Assembly (NCBI RefSeq): GCF_003149745.1
Contig: NZ_QGEG01000002.1
Coordinates: 248,001-312,000 of the forward strand
Length of the DNA stretch: 64,000 nt
Source of the DNA: Flagellimonas aquimarina
GTDB lineage: Bacteria; Bacteroidota; Bacteroidia; Flavobacteriales; Flavobacteriaceae
Direction: 5' to 3'
Shown here: positions 24,663-33,454 of the stretch, one piece after another
Position numbering within the stretch: the stretch's first letter is position 1
Layout: each line of letters opens with the position of its first letter
Program-made: the position numbers and the translations under genes
The notes under the pieces: generated by a model
What the model was told of the DNA's origin: nothing
Database searches by the model: none
What the model saw: only the letters and a program-made list of their open reading frames with translations

Positions 24663-25982
24663 ATGTTCGACATAAAACCTGTCTATTTGAAACCCTTAAA
24701 TTTTTCTAAAGCAAAATATACTCTTGTTTTCTTCCTTTTCTTTTCAATGGGATGGGCACAACAGAACAATACATCCTATCAAAAAAGAGTTTTAGAAACC
24801 AGCGAAATAGATGTCCTTTTTAGTTATTACAGTCAGGATGGGCAAAATGCCGCGGTAACGGGCGGTGAAGGTACTGAAGAGCTTACAGATGCAACCTCTA
24901 CCATCGTATTGCGAATGCCAATGAATGAAAATGATGTGCTTACTGTTGATGTGGGATTGTCCGCCTACACCTCGGCGTCATCAAGCAACGTTAACCCATT
25001 AGATGGCGGCATTGTCAATACCTCACCTTTTGATGCTTCTTCGGGTGAATCCAGAAAAGACCTTTTGGCTTATATAAACCCAAGTTACCAACATAGCTCA
25101 GAAGATAGAAATTCAATTTGGAGCGCAAACGCCTACTTTTCAACAGAATACGACTATTTTTCAATTGGTTTTGGTGGAAGTTACTCTAGGCTTTTCAATG
25201 AAAAAAATACAGAAATCACCTTAAGCGGACGTGTATTTTTAGACAAGTGGAATGCCATTTACCCAATTGAGCTCCGTGAAGGCTTCTTTGATGATAGAAT
25301 TACGGGAAATGGCACTTACAACCCTAATTTTACAGTATTTGATAAAGAAAATAGAAATTCATATTCCGTATCATTGAGTTTTTCCCAAATCTTGGGAAAG
25401 AAATTGCAAGGTGCACTTTTTATGGATGTAGTATCTCAAAATGGATTATTGAGCACACCCTTTCAACGGGTTTACTTTGGTGACACAGAAAACTTTTTTA
25501 TTGATGACTTTCAACTGGCCGATGATGTGGAACGGTTGCCAGATACAAGGTTTAAAATTCCATTTGGTGGAAGATTGAATTATTATGTAAACGATTTTGT
25601 GATTTTGCGGTCGTATTACAGATTTTACTGGGATGATTGGGGAATTACTTCGCATACGGCGAGCATAGAGGTGCCACTTAAACTTACCGATAAATTTACG
25701 CTGTATCCAACCTACAGATACTATACACAATCTGCAGCCGATTACTTTTACGCAAAAGAAGATGCGGTTTCCACTTTTGAATTTTATACTTCGGATTATG
25801 ATTTGTCCAAATATGATGCGCATCAGTATGGAATGGGCGTTCAATACAAGGATATCTTTGCCAATTCCAAGATTTTAACCTTCGGATTGAAAACTATCGA
25901 TTTGAGATTCAACAAGTACGATAGAAGCGATGGCCTTGACGCTTATATACTAACACTTGGGGCTACTTTTGTAGGGAACTAG
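24663..25982 (+). CDS. DUF3570 outer-membrane beta-barrel protein
   Basis: About 439 residues from the ATG at 24663, 1 bp after the DUF4266 stop; a longer upstream frame is possible but would overlap DUF4266 completely and has no signal peptide. Residues 1 to about 36 form an export signal (ending MGWAQQ). The rest is a series of amphipathic strands with aromatic ends (DVLFSYYSQDGQNAAVTGGE, IWSANAYFSTEYDYFSIGFG, YFRFYWDDWGITS-like segments) typical of DUF3570 barrels. It is the last gene of the Rieske-thioredoxin-ApbE-DUF4266 operon and could be the outer-membrane pore or scaffold of that system. The substrate is unknown. Confidence 0.88.
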   Translation: MFDIKPVYLKPLNFSKAKYTLVFFLFFSMGWAQQNNTSYQKRVLETSEIDVLFSYYSQDGQNAAVTGGEGTEELTDATSTIVLRMPMNENDVLTVDVGLSAYTSASSSNVNPLDGGIVNTSPFDASSGESRKDLLAYINPSYQHSSEDRNSIWSANAYFSTEYDYFSIGFGGSYSRLFNEKNTEITLSGRVFLDKWNAIYPIELREGFFDDRITGNGTYNPNFTVFDKENRNSYSVSLSFSQILGKKLQGALFMDVVSQNGLLSTPFQRVYFGDTENFFIDDFQLADDVERLPDTRFKIPFGGRLNYYVNDFVILRSYYRFYWDDWGITSHTASIEVPLKLTDKFTLYPTYRYYTQSAADYFYAKEDAVSTFEFYTSDYDLSKYDAHQYGMGVQYKDIFANSKILTFGLKTIDLRFNKYDRSDGLDAYILTLGATFVGN

Positions 25983-26050
25983 TTGATTTATTTCAAAAAA
26001 TACAATCCAATCAAAAACCGTAAATTCGCAATACTAACGTGGATTGATTT

Positions 26051-27127
26051 ATGCTTGACAAACTCAATATTGTAAAACAACGTTTTGATGAGGTTTCCGA
26101 CCTTATTATACAACCAGATATCATTGCGGACCAGAAAAGATATGTAAAGCTCAATAAGGAATATAAGGACCTTAAAACACTTGTTGATAAACGTGATCAA
26201 TATCTTGAACTGACCAATAACATTAATGAGGCAGAAGAGATAATCTCTGATGGGAGCGATGCAGAAATGCTGGAAATGGCCAAAATGCAGTTGGATGAAG
26301 CCAAGAGTGGACTTCCAAAGCTAGAGGAGGAAATAAAATTCTTATTGATACCGAAGGACCCAGAAGATGAGAAAGATGTTGTTATGGAGATCAGAGCAGG
26401 AACCGGAGGGGATGAAGCCAGTATTTTTGCAGGAGATTTGTACCGCATGTATTCAAAATATTGCGAGTCCAAAGGTTGGAAAACCAATATTATTGACTTA
26501 AACGAAGGCACGAGTGGGGGCTATAAGGAAATTCATTTTGAAGTCTCTGGAGAAGATGTTTATGGTACGCTTAAGTTTGAAGCGGGTGTACACCGCGTGC
26601 AACGTGTTCCACAAACAGAAACACAGGGCAGGGTGCATACAAGCGCAGCTACGGTAATGGTAATTCCCGAAGCAGAGGATTTTGATGTTCAAATAGAACC
26701 AAAAGATGTACGTATTGATTTTTTCTGTTCTTCAGGACCAGGAGGACAATCGGTAAACACGACCTATTCTGCTGTTCGTTTAACCCACATTCCCACAGGT
26801 TTGGTGGCGCAGTGCCAAGATCAAAAATCCCAGCACAAAAATAAGGAAAAGGCATTCAAGGTTCTTCGTTCAAGACTTTACGATTTAGAGTTGGCCAAGA
26901 AACAGGAAGAGGATGCTGCTAAACGTAATTCTCAAGTAAGTAGTGGTGACCGTTCTGCAAAAATTAGGACCTATAATTACCCACAAGGTAGGGTCACAGA
27001 TCATAGGATTGGATTAACGTTGTATGATCTACAAAACATAATCAATGGAGATGTTCAGAAAATTATTGATGAATTGATGCTGGTTGAGAATACCGAGAAA
27101 CTGAAAGAAGCATCTGAGATTTTTTAA
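26051..27127 (+). CDS. prfA: Peptide chain release factor 1
   Basis: A 358-residue class I release factor that ends translation at UAA/UAG. The peptidyl-hydrolysis motif GGQ is in [19 protein letters not shown] (about residue 230). The codon-recognition tripeptide is PQT in [20 protein letters not shown], the PxT form of RF1 and not the SPF of RF2. The acidic N-terminal coiled region (about 1-100) is complete. It is 3 bp upstream of pyrF and clearly co-transcribed with it. Confidence 0.97.
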   Translation: MLDKLNIVKQRFDEVSDLIIQPDIIADQKRYVKLNKEYKDLKTLVDKRDQYLELTNNINEAEEIISDGSDAEMLEMAKMQLDEAKSGLPKLEEEIKFLLIPKDPEDEKDVVMEIRAGTGGDEASIFAGDLYRMYSKYCESKGWKTNIIDLNEGTSGGYKEIHFEVSGEDVYGTLKFEAGVHRVQRVPQTETQGRVHTSAATVMVIPEAEDFDVQIEPKDVRIDFFCSSGPGGQSVNTTYSAVRLTHIPTGLVAQCQDQKSQHKNKEKAFKVLRSRLYDLELAKKQEEDAAKRNSQVSSGDRSAKIRTYNYPQGRVTDHRIGLTLYDLQNIINGDVQKIIDELMLVENTEKLKEASEIF

Positions 27128-27130
27128 TGT

Positions 27131-27949
27131 ATGACCACTAAAGACCTAGTAGGCCAAATTTTCGAAAAAAAATCTTTTCTGTGTGTTGGTTTGGATACAG
27201 ATTTAGCCAAAATACCAAAACATTTACTTGGCGATAAAGACCCAATTTTTTCATTCAATAAGGCAATTATAGATGCAACCCACCAATTTTGTGTTGCATA
27301 CAAACCAAACATTGCTTTTTATGAGGCTTACGGTTTGCAAGGCTGGAAGTCTTTGGAGCGCACTATGGAGTATCTAAATGAAAAACATCCTGAAATGTTT
27401 ACCATTGCAGATGCCAAAAGAGGGGATATTGGAAACACCTCAACCAGGTATGCCAAAGCATTTTTTGAAGCTCTAAATTTTGATTCTATCACCATTGCAC
27501 CATATATGGGCAGGGATTCTGTAGAGCCATTCTTGGAATTTAAGGACAAGCATACCATTTTGTTGGCACTTACATCCAATCAAGGAGCTTTTGATTTTCA
27601 GACTAAAAATGTTGGAAACCATGAATTGTACAAAGAGGTTTTGGAAAGATCCAAGACGTACAAGAACGCTGAAAATTTAATGTATGTGGTAGGAGCGACC
27701 AAGGCATCTTATTTAGAGGGAGTAAGACAGATTGTTCCAGAAAGTTTTTTACTGGTTCCAGGAGTTGGGGCGCAAGGAGGTAATTTACAGGAAGTCTGTA
27801 AATATGGGATAACTAAAAATGTAGGGCTACTCGTAAACTCTTCAAGAGGTATATTATATGCTTCTCAGGGGGAAGATTTTGCCAAGGAAGCAGCTAACAA
27901 AGCAAGAAATATACAGCAAGAAATGGAGGTTGAATTGGGTAAGCTATAA
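27131..27949 (+). CDS. pyrF: Orotidine 5'-phosphate decarboxylase (type 2)
   Basis: A 272-residue decarboxylase giving UMP in de novo pyrimidine synthesis. The catalytic DAKRGDIGNTS (about residues 95-105) is the type 2 version of the DxKxxD active site. LCVGLDTDLAKIPKHL at the start and LLVPGVGAQGG near the end complete the phosphate-binding barrel. Length matches the type 2 group rather than the ~230-residue type 1. It follows prfA by 3 bp and stops 7 bp from a convergent small gene. Confidence 0.95.
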   Translation: MTTKDLVGQIFEKKSFLCVGLDTDLAKIPKHLLGDKDPIFSFNKAIIDATHQFCVAYKPNIAFYEAYGLQGWKSLERTMEYLNEKHPEMFTIADAKRGDIGNTSTRYAKAFFEALNFDSITIAPYMGRDSVEPFLEFKDKHTILLALTSNQGAFDFQTKNVGNHELYKEVLERSKTYKNAENLMYVVGATKASYLEGVRQIVPESFLLVPGVGAQGGNLQEVCKYGITKNVGLLVNSSRGILYASQGEDFAKEAANKARNIQQEMEVELGKL

Positions 27950-27956
27950 TAATTGC

Positions 27957-28151
27957 CTAACCTAAATTCTCTAATACTTTTTTAATTCCTTGAGCTTTTT
28001 TCTTAAAAAATTCACCTAGGTTGGTGTCCATGTAAGTTGCGTCCGCCGCTTTTTCAATAAAACTTTGATATCTGAACTCTAAAATGGACACGGCCTGATT
28101 TCCGCTGGTAATTGGAGTCACAGCTCCAACTCTACAATACTGATTTTTCAT
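27957..28151 (-). CDS. Small conserved-looking protein, 64 residues, unknown
   Basis: From the ATG at 28149-28151 the product is 64 residues, beginning MKNQYCRVGAVTPITSG, then NQAVSILEFRYQSFIEKA and ending KKKAQGIKKVLENLG. An upstream in-frame ATG adds 13 residues but lacks protein-like character. There is no signal peptide or membrane helix. The N-terminal strand-turn and C-terminal amphipathic basic helix suggest a small folded protein. It is convergent with pyrF, 7 bp apart. I do not recognise the family. Confidence 0.5.
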   Translation of the reverse strand: MKNQYCRVGAVTPITSGNQAVSILEFRYQSFIEKAADATYMDTNLGEFFKKKAQGIKKVLENLG

Positions 28152-28328
28152 TCTATAAGATTTGTTATAACAAAGATACGTTGAAAACAAGGCTACGGAC
28201 TATGGGAATGGAGTGTATACATCTAGAAATCAGGTACTTTATCTAAAATTTAACTAAATTCGGCCTTCCAAGGCTTAAACCTTGCCATTTCCAAGTAAAA
28301 AATTAACGTACATTTATAAAAAAAGGAA

Positions 28329-29111
28329 TTGCTTCACTACACAAAATATCAGCACAAAACATCAAAGGAATGGGTCACATTTGTTCATGGAGCAGGGGGC
28401 AGTTCTACAATCTGGTATAAACAAATAAGAGATTTTAAAAAGCATTTTAATATACTTCTTTTGGATTTAAGAGGGCATGGCAACTCTAAACCCAATATTA
28501 AGGATGCATTTAGCGAAAAGTATACTTTTGATTCCATTACTGCAGATATAATTGAAGTACTAGACCATGAGAGGGTTAAAGCTTCCCATTTTATTGGAAT
28601 ATCCCTAGGAACGATTCTCATTAGGAATCTAGCGGAGAAATATTCGGATAGAGTTAAGAGCATGGTAATGGGAGGTGCTATAATGAAGCTTAACCTTCGT
28701 TCCCAAATTCTAATGCGGTTGGGAGTTGTTTTTAAATCGATAGTGCCCTATATCTGGTTGTACAAATTTTTTGCGTTTGTAATTATGCCAAACAAAAACC
28801 ATAGAGAATCTAGATTGCTATTTGTTAGGGAGGCCAAAAAATTATATCAAAAGGAATTTATCAGATGGTTTAAGTTGACCTCTGAAATTAACCCTTTGTT
28901 GCGTTTTTTTAGAGCGGTTGATATTAAGATTCCAACGTACTATATTATGGGAGGAGAAGATTATTTGTTTCTGCCAACAATTAAGAAAGTTGTGGACTCG
29001 CATATTGCATCTACATTGTTTGTGATCGAAAACTGTGGGCACGTAGTAAATGTTGAAGAACCAATGGTGTTTAATGAAAAAGTGATCAATTATTTACAAA
29101 ACATAAAATAG
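28329..29111 (+). CDS. Alpha/beta-hydrolase
   Basis: A 260-residue alpha/beta-hydrolase. Oxyanion region FVHGAGGSSTIWYKQI (about 18-33), DLRGHGNS, nucleophile elbow GISLGT (Ser near 96), acid in YIMGGEDYLF near 218 and the His in ENCGHVVNVEEP near 240 form a complete triad. A helical lid lies between. The start is TTG at 28329; no ATG is near and the next in-frame Met is too far inside. There is no signal peptide. It precedes a secreted protein gene by 6 bp, so the two are probably co-transcribed. The substrate is unknown. Confidence 0.85.
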   Translation: MLHYTKYQHKTSKEWVTFVHGAGGSSTIWYKQIRDFKKHFNILLLDLRGHGNSKPNIKDAFSEKYTFDSITADIIEVLDHERVKASHFIGISLGTILIRNLAEKYSDRVKSMVMGGAIMKLNLRSQILMRLGVVFKSIVPYIWLYKFFAFVIMPNKNHRESRLLFVREAKKLYQKEFIRWFKLTSEINPLLRFFRAVDIKIPTYYIMGGEDYLFLPTIKKVVDSHIASTLFVIENCGHVVNVEEPMVFNEKVINYLQNIK

Positions 29112-29117
29112 TAGAAT

Positions 29118-29624
29118 ATGAAAAAGTTATGTCTAGTAGCGGTTTTCTTCATTTCTTTTTTAGCGAATGCCCAAGATGACAAGCCGTGCACATGTTGTTC
29201 TCCGGATCATTCAGCTTTTGATTTTTGGATAGGAGAATGGGATGTTACAAACTCAAATAATGACACAGCCGCTGGGAAAAGCAAGATTAGCAAAGAGGAA
29301 GGTGAATGCGTCATTCGGGAGAATTGGACCAGCGCGAGTTCTGGTTTTACCGGAACAAGTCTTAATTTTTTCAATACAACGACCAAACAATGGGAACAAC
29401 TTTGGATTGACAATGCAGGAACATACCTAAAACTTAAAGGGAATAGGGTAGGCAATCAAATGATACTGTCTTCGGATGAGTTTGCCAAGGAAGATGGAAA
29501 AAAATATGTAAACAGAATTACATGGACCAAAAATGAGGATGGTACCGTAAGGCAACTTTGGGAAGTGCTGGAAGGGAACAAGGTAGTTAACACTGCTTTT
29601 GACGGATTGTATAAAAAGAGGTAA
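29118..29624 (+). CDS. Secreted DUF1579-like protein
   Basis: A 168-residue exported protein: signal peptide to LANA (about residue 18), then a Cys-rich spacer (CTCCSPDHS). The following body has the features of lipocalin-like DUF1579 proteins: FDFWIGEWDV, ENWTSASSGFTGTSLNF, WEQLWIDNAGTYLKLKG and a final RQLWEVLEGNKVV strand. The fold assignment rests on the FWIGEWDV-type start and the strand pattern. The CTCC segment could bind a metal or form disulfides. It is 6 bp after the hydrolase. Confidence 0.7.
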   Translation: MKKLCLVAVFFISFLANAQDDKPCTCCSPDHSAFDFWIGEWDVTNSNNDTAAGKSKISKEEGECVIRENWTSASSGFTGTSLNFFNTTTKQWEQLWIDNAGTYLKLKGNRVGNQMILSSDEFAKEDGKKYVNRITWTKNEDGTVRQLWEVLEGNKVVNTAFDGLYKKR

Positions 29625-29697
29625 AACAGCCCACTAGCATGTTGATGACTAATTCAAATAATTACCCTAAAATGAAACCGAAGAATCTTGTAAAGTG

Positions 29698-29718
29698 TCC
29701 TAATGAGCTGTATTAGGA
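29698..29718 (+). terminator. Weak terminator-like hairpin
   Basis: TCCTAAT and ATTAGGA form a 7-bp stem with a 7-base loop, about 75 bp after the DUF1579-like stop. The following T tract is short (TTTAAG), so termination is uncertain. Confidence 0.35.
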
Positions 29719-29801
29719 TTTAAGATACTGGAAACCCAAGGTCTTGGAGCAACATCTTATAAACTTTTACCCAACCGATTTATGTTTACTAATTTTTTGT
29801 G

Positions 29802-31325
29802 TTATGCGCTAGCTACATTTCTTTGATATTGGCTAGGGGTAAGCTGCGTATCTTTTTTGAACGCTTTGTTGAATGTGACCTTGTTGTTGTACCCAACCTC
29901 ATAAGCAACATTGATGATATTTAATCTACGCGATTTATCATCTATAAGCAATTGTTTTGCTTCCTTGATCCGATACATATTTACAAATTCATGAAAACTA
30001 ACGTTAAAATGCTCATTTATTATTTGCGAGGCATTATGGCGAGTGGTATTTAGTTTTTGTGCCACCATATCCAAACTTATGTTGTTCTCTTTATAGATCT
30101 TATCAACAGCAAAAAGATGCAAAAGATTCTCCTTGAGTTCATGGGAGAGGCTAGGTGTTAATCCAGATTTTTCATATTTAGGAAACAATCTGTTTGTATA
30201 GGCATAGGCCCCACTAAAAACATCTGGTTGAATGTTGGCTGAATACCCTACGTAAATAACCATTAAGGCCATGGCGGCAACAGAAGCATCAAACAAAATC
30301 CCATTTTTAAAGCCGTTGATGATCACGAAGCCGTATGCGGTATACGTCAAAACATAAAATATATGTATGTGATAAACATTCTTTTGCCATATTTGATTTT
30401 TTGCCCCTAAAAGCTTTTCATTTTTGCTCTTCAGGTAAACTTTTCTAATAAAATAACCGTAAACGGTTAGAGAAACAATTTTTAAAACCACCAATAGGGC
30501 AAGCTTGCTGGAATCTTGCGGATTTAACCCTTCTTGAAGTCTAGAAAGCATTAGCTGCACCTTACTTTCTCCAGAAAAAGCATATACATTGAGTGTAAGA
30601 TATGCTACTAAAAGTACCGTGGGTATCAGATGCAATATATCAGAAGGTTTAAAAGAGTACTTCTCAGAAGTATTTTTAAAATAGAAATATAATAACGGTC
30701 CGTACAAAAAGGAGGCCCAAGTAGACATTAAATATGTATGTGGGTACTCAAAGTAATAATTGGCCCTGTTGATGCACAAGTGTAAAATGAAAAACGAGTG
30801 AATGAAAATAAAAACTGCTATTAAAAATCGAGAAGTAGGATGTATTTGCCTGTTTAATAGTATAAGCAGAACTACATAGAACCCTATTATAGCAACAAAT
30901 AGATATAACAAGGACCAGGTGGTGACCCTTGGTATCACAGTTTCAGATATGTTTTTAAAATCTTTCGATTCTCTTATTGGGTCAAAACCTTCGTTTAATA
31001 GAAAATTTGGATTAAAATCTAGTTGCAAATAGTCATTTAAGCTGGCCGTGGACTTGGATGAATTTTCAAGGGCAGCTTCACTTAAAGCTAATTTTTTAAG
31101 GATATGGGTTTTTGCAATGTTCGGATTGTTCAGGTTCTTTTTGTAAATGGAAATAGCCTTTTTGTATCGGTGTATATTGTAATAATAATCCGCCCATTCT
31201 AGGGAATCTTGAAGTACGAGGGGAGCTAATTTATCCTCAAATTCGGCACCATTTTTGTATGTCTTTGCTATGCAAGACATACATAATAGGAAGAATAGAA
31301 AAACAAGGAAATCTGATTTTCTCAT
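29802..31325 (-). CDS. Membrane-bound AraC-family regulator (TPR-like, seven-TM, HTH)
   Basis: A 507-residue one-component regulator. A signal-like N-terminus is followed by a short helical repeat domain outside (YKKAISIYKKNLNNP). A block of about seven membrane helices spans roughly residues 133-365, and a C-terminal AraC HTH pair covers about 405-505 (NISLDMVAQKLNTTRHNASQ, then LNIINVAYEVGYNNKVTFNK and FKKDTQLTPSQYQRNV). This class, with DNA-binding domain tethered to the inner membrane, is frequent in Bacteroidota. No target gene is obvious, since both neighbours are separated by intergenic DNA. The signal sensed is unknown. Confidence 0.87.
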   Translation of the reverse strand: MRKSDFLVFLFFLLCMSCIAKTYKNGAEFEDKLAPLVLQDSLEWADYYYNIHRYKKAISIYKKNLNNPNIAKTHILKKLALSEAALENSSKSTASLNDYLQLDFNPNFLLNEGFDPIRESKDFKNISETVIPRVTTWSLLYLFVAIIGFYVVLLILLNRQIHPTSRFLIAVFIFIHSFFILHLCINRANYYFEYPHTYLMSTWASFLYGPLLYFYFKNTSEKYSFKPSDILHLIPTVLLVAYLTLNVYAFSGESKVQLMLSRLQEGLNPQDSSKLALLVVLKIVSLTVYGYFIRKVYLKSKNEKLLGAKNQIWQKNVYHIHIFYVLTYTAYGFVIINGFKNGILFDASVAAMALMVIYVGYSANIQPDVFSGAYAYTNRLFPKYEKSGLTPSLSHELKENLLHLFAVDKIYKENNISLDMVAQKLNTTRHNASQIINEHFNVSFHEFVNMYRIKEAKQLLIDDKSRRLNIINVAYEVGYNNKVTFNKAFKKDTQLTPSQYQRNVASA

Positions 31326-31689
31326 TTTAAGTTAGTGAATTAGCCTTCTTTGAAATTACTGATTTAACAGACTCAAAATGTTAAATAAATCTTAAAAAAA
31401 GTAACTCCCGATAATAGTTTACCTTTTGAGGCTTTTTTTTACTTCCTACATTATAGATAATAAAGCACTGATTTATAGTAAGTTGTATAAAATGAAAAAA
31501 CCGGTGCGAACACCGGTTTAAACTAACTAACTCAAAAAAATGCTAACTCAGATAATTTGTTGCAAAATTCTATCATAACCCTGTAGCCAAGGTTAATTTA
31601 ACTTTAGGATTTTGTTATAATTTCCTCTTTTTATTGAGATAATAACGATTAAACTGCATCGTTATTGCATAATTAAGAAAAAATTATAA
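31326..31689. other. Intergenic region upstream of the AraC-type gene, contains a terminator
   Basis: 364 bp between two minus-strand genes. It holds the hairpin at 31498-31519 and otherwise AT-rich DNA with short (AACT)n repeats near 31520-31545. The promoter of the AraC-type gene should lie here, but no good TTG / TAnnTTTG pair is visible on the minus strand. A 9-codon plus-strand frame overlapping the hairpin is dismissed. Confidence 0.4.
31498..31519 (-). terminator. Terminator, probably of the DUF4197 gene
   Basis: AAACCGGTG and CACCGGTTT make a 9-bp perfect stem with a CGAA/TTCG tetraloop. On the minus strand TTTTTTCATTTTA follows. It is about 170 bp beyond the DUF4197 stop, the nearest upstream gene on that strand. 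Confidence 0.7.
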
Positions 31690-32394
31690 TTAATCTTGCA
31701 AAGCAAAGACCTTTTTTAACAAATCTGTTGTTCTTGATGAAATTTTAGTCCTAATTTCCTTTTCTTCAACAGCGATCATTTTGTAAACACCATCTAAAGC
31801 TTCTTGGGTAGTATAATCCGTTAAATCTGGATTTACGTCGTTGGTTAATGGCAATTTGTTGTATTTGGTTATAAGGTTGTTCCAAATTTGATCTGCACCT
31901 ACTTTTGCAAATGAATTTTTAATTACTGGATTAAACTTTTCATAAAGCTTTGTTTTGGTAGTTTGTTCCAAGTAGGATGTTGCAGCATTATCATTTCCAA
32001 GCAAGATTTGCCTAGCATCGTTAAATGTGATTCCTTTTACTGCATCGACGAAAATGGGGGTAGCTTCATTGACTGCGTCTTCTGCTGCTCTATTTAGCAC
32101 GCGGAGTCCTTCGTCAGCTAAATTACCCAAACCTATATCTCTAAGGGTTTTATCAACTTTCTTTAACTCTTCTGGCAATAAAATCTTAACCAGTTCATTT
32201 TTAAAGAAACCATCTTTTATGGTCAATTTATTTACCTGTTTTTCAATACCAAGATTAAGTGCATCTCGGAGGCCTTGGGCTATTTCAGCATTTCCAATGC
32301 CGGTTGTTCCCTGTGGTAATTGATTTACAACTTGTTGTAGTTCAGCGCAACCCATAAGTTGAAACACCAATAAACATAGCAGTATTCGTTTCAT
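31690..32394 (-). CDS. DUF4197 lipoprotein
   Basis: A 234-residue lipoprotein (MKRILLCLLVFQLMGCAELQ, Cys16). The helical body matches DUF4197: GIGNAEIAQGLRDALNLGIE near the start, IKDGFFKNELVKILLPEELK, FNDARQILLGNDNAATSYLE in the middle, and YTTQEALDGVYKMIAVEEKE before a C-terminal helix. It is a family of unknown function, widespread and envelope-located. It lies 69 bp downstream of purU on the same strand and may be co-transcribed with it. Confidence 0.87.
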   Translation of the reverse strand: MKRILLCLLVFQLMGCAELQQVVNQLPQGTTGIGNAEIAQGLRDALNLGIEKQVNKLTIKDGFFKNELVKILLPEELKKVDKTLRDIGLGNLADEGLRVLNRAAEDAVNEATPIFVDAVKGITFNDARQILLGNDNAATSYLEQTTKTKLYEKFNPVIKNSFAKVGADQIWNNLITKYNKLPLTNDVNPDLTDYTTQEALDGVYKMIAVEEKEIRTKISSRTTDLLKKVFALQD

Positions 32395-32463
32395 GTTTAA
32401 GTATTTATAGTTAAAGTGAAATTACTGCTAAAGCTGAAGAAATAGAATTTTCCAGGAATCTTT

Positions 32464-33312
32464 TTAAGAAAAAATCACGGTTTTGTTATTGTAGACTATT
32501 GTTTTTCTGGCTACATGGAGTTGAACCGCCCTAGAAAGCACAATTTTTTCCAAATCTCTACCTTTTGATATAAAATCCTTGATGGAATGTGAGTGGGAAA
32601 CCGCTGTTACATCCTGCTCAATAATTGGACCGGCATCTAATTCTGCTGTTACGTAATGACTGGTTGCTCCAATAATCTTCACTCCTCTCTCAAAAGCTGC
32701 ATGATATGGTTTTGCCCCAGCAAATGCAGGTAAAAAGGAATGGTGGATATTTATTATTCTTTTTGGAAAAACATCGATCACTTTGGATGATAGAATTTGC
32801 ATATATCTTGCAAGTACAATAAAGTCTACATTATATTCTTTTAACAGCTCTAATTGTTTTTCCTCTGCTAAGGTTTTGGTCTGTTTGGTAACCGGTATAT
32901 GATAATAAGGAATTTGAAACTGATCTGCTATATATTTTAAGTCTTGATGATTGCTTACGATGAATGGAATATCGACCAATAATTCCCCTGAATGATATCG
33001 ACTTAATAAATCGTAGATACAGTGATTGTACTTAGAAACAAAAATGGCCATTTTAGGTTTTTCCCCATCCCGGTGCAAGCTCCATTTCATTTTATAGTTT
33101 TGGGCCAAGTTTTTTTCAAAAGATTGTTTGAAAAAGGATATGTCTATTTCATTTTCAAATTCACTTTCCAACCTCATAAAAAATACCCCGGCCTCTTTGT
33201 CTACATGTTGATCCAGATAGATGATATTGCCCTTGTACTCATGAACAAAATGCGTGACGGAGCTTATTATTCCGGATTGATCGGGACAGTGGATGAGTAT
33301 TGTTAGCTTCAT
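32464..33312 (-). CDS. purU: Formyltetrahydrofolate deformylase
   Basis: A 282-residue enzyme hydrolysing 10-formyl-THF to formate and THF, balancing one-carbon pools and supplying formate for purine synthesis. An N-terminal ACT domain (about 1-85, TILIHCPDQSGIISSVTHFV) is followed by the formyltransferase fold. NIHHSFLPAFAGAKPYHAAF gives the active-site Asn and His, and HYVTAELDAGPIIEQD the Asp. The ACT domain separates PurU from PurN. It is divergent from icmF across 142 bp. Confidence 0.94.
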   Translation of the reverse strand: MKLTILIHCPDQSGIISSVTHFVHEYKGNIIYLDQHVDKEAGVFFMRLESEFENEIDISFFKQSFEKNLAQNYKMKWSLHRDGEKPKMAIFVSKYNHCIYDLLSRYHSGELLVDIPFIVSNHQDLKYIADQFQIPYYHIPVTKQTKTLAEEKQLELLKEYNVDFIVLARYMQILSSKVIDVFPKRIINIHHSFLPAFAGAKPYHAAFERGVKIIGATSHYVTAELDAGPIIEQDVTAVSHSHSIKDFISKGRDLEKIVLSRAVQLHVARKTIVYNNKTVIFS

Positions 33313-33454
33313 GATGGTTATTTAGCTAGGTAAAATTATGATATTCAAAAAAAGTAAGTCAAAGCCTTATCCATTTTTATAAAATTCTAATCAAAATCAA
33401 TTATAAGTTGCATTTTCTGTAAATTGCACACCTAAAATAGACCCTTTATTATCA

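Noticed and set aside
31491..31520. Nine-codon frame MKKPVRTPV across a hairpin, considered as a leader peptide
   Set aside because: The hairpin explains the sequence as a minus-strand terminator, and no plus-strand gene follows for 1.9 kb.
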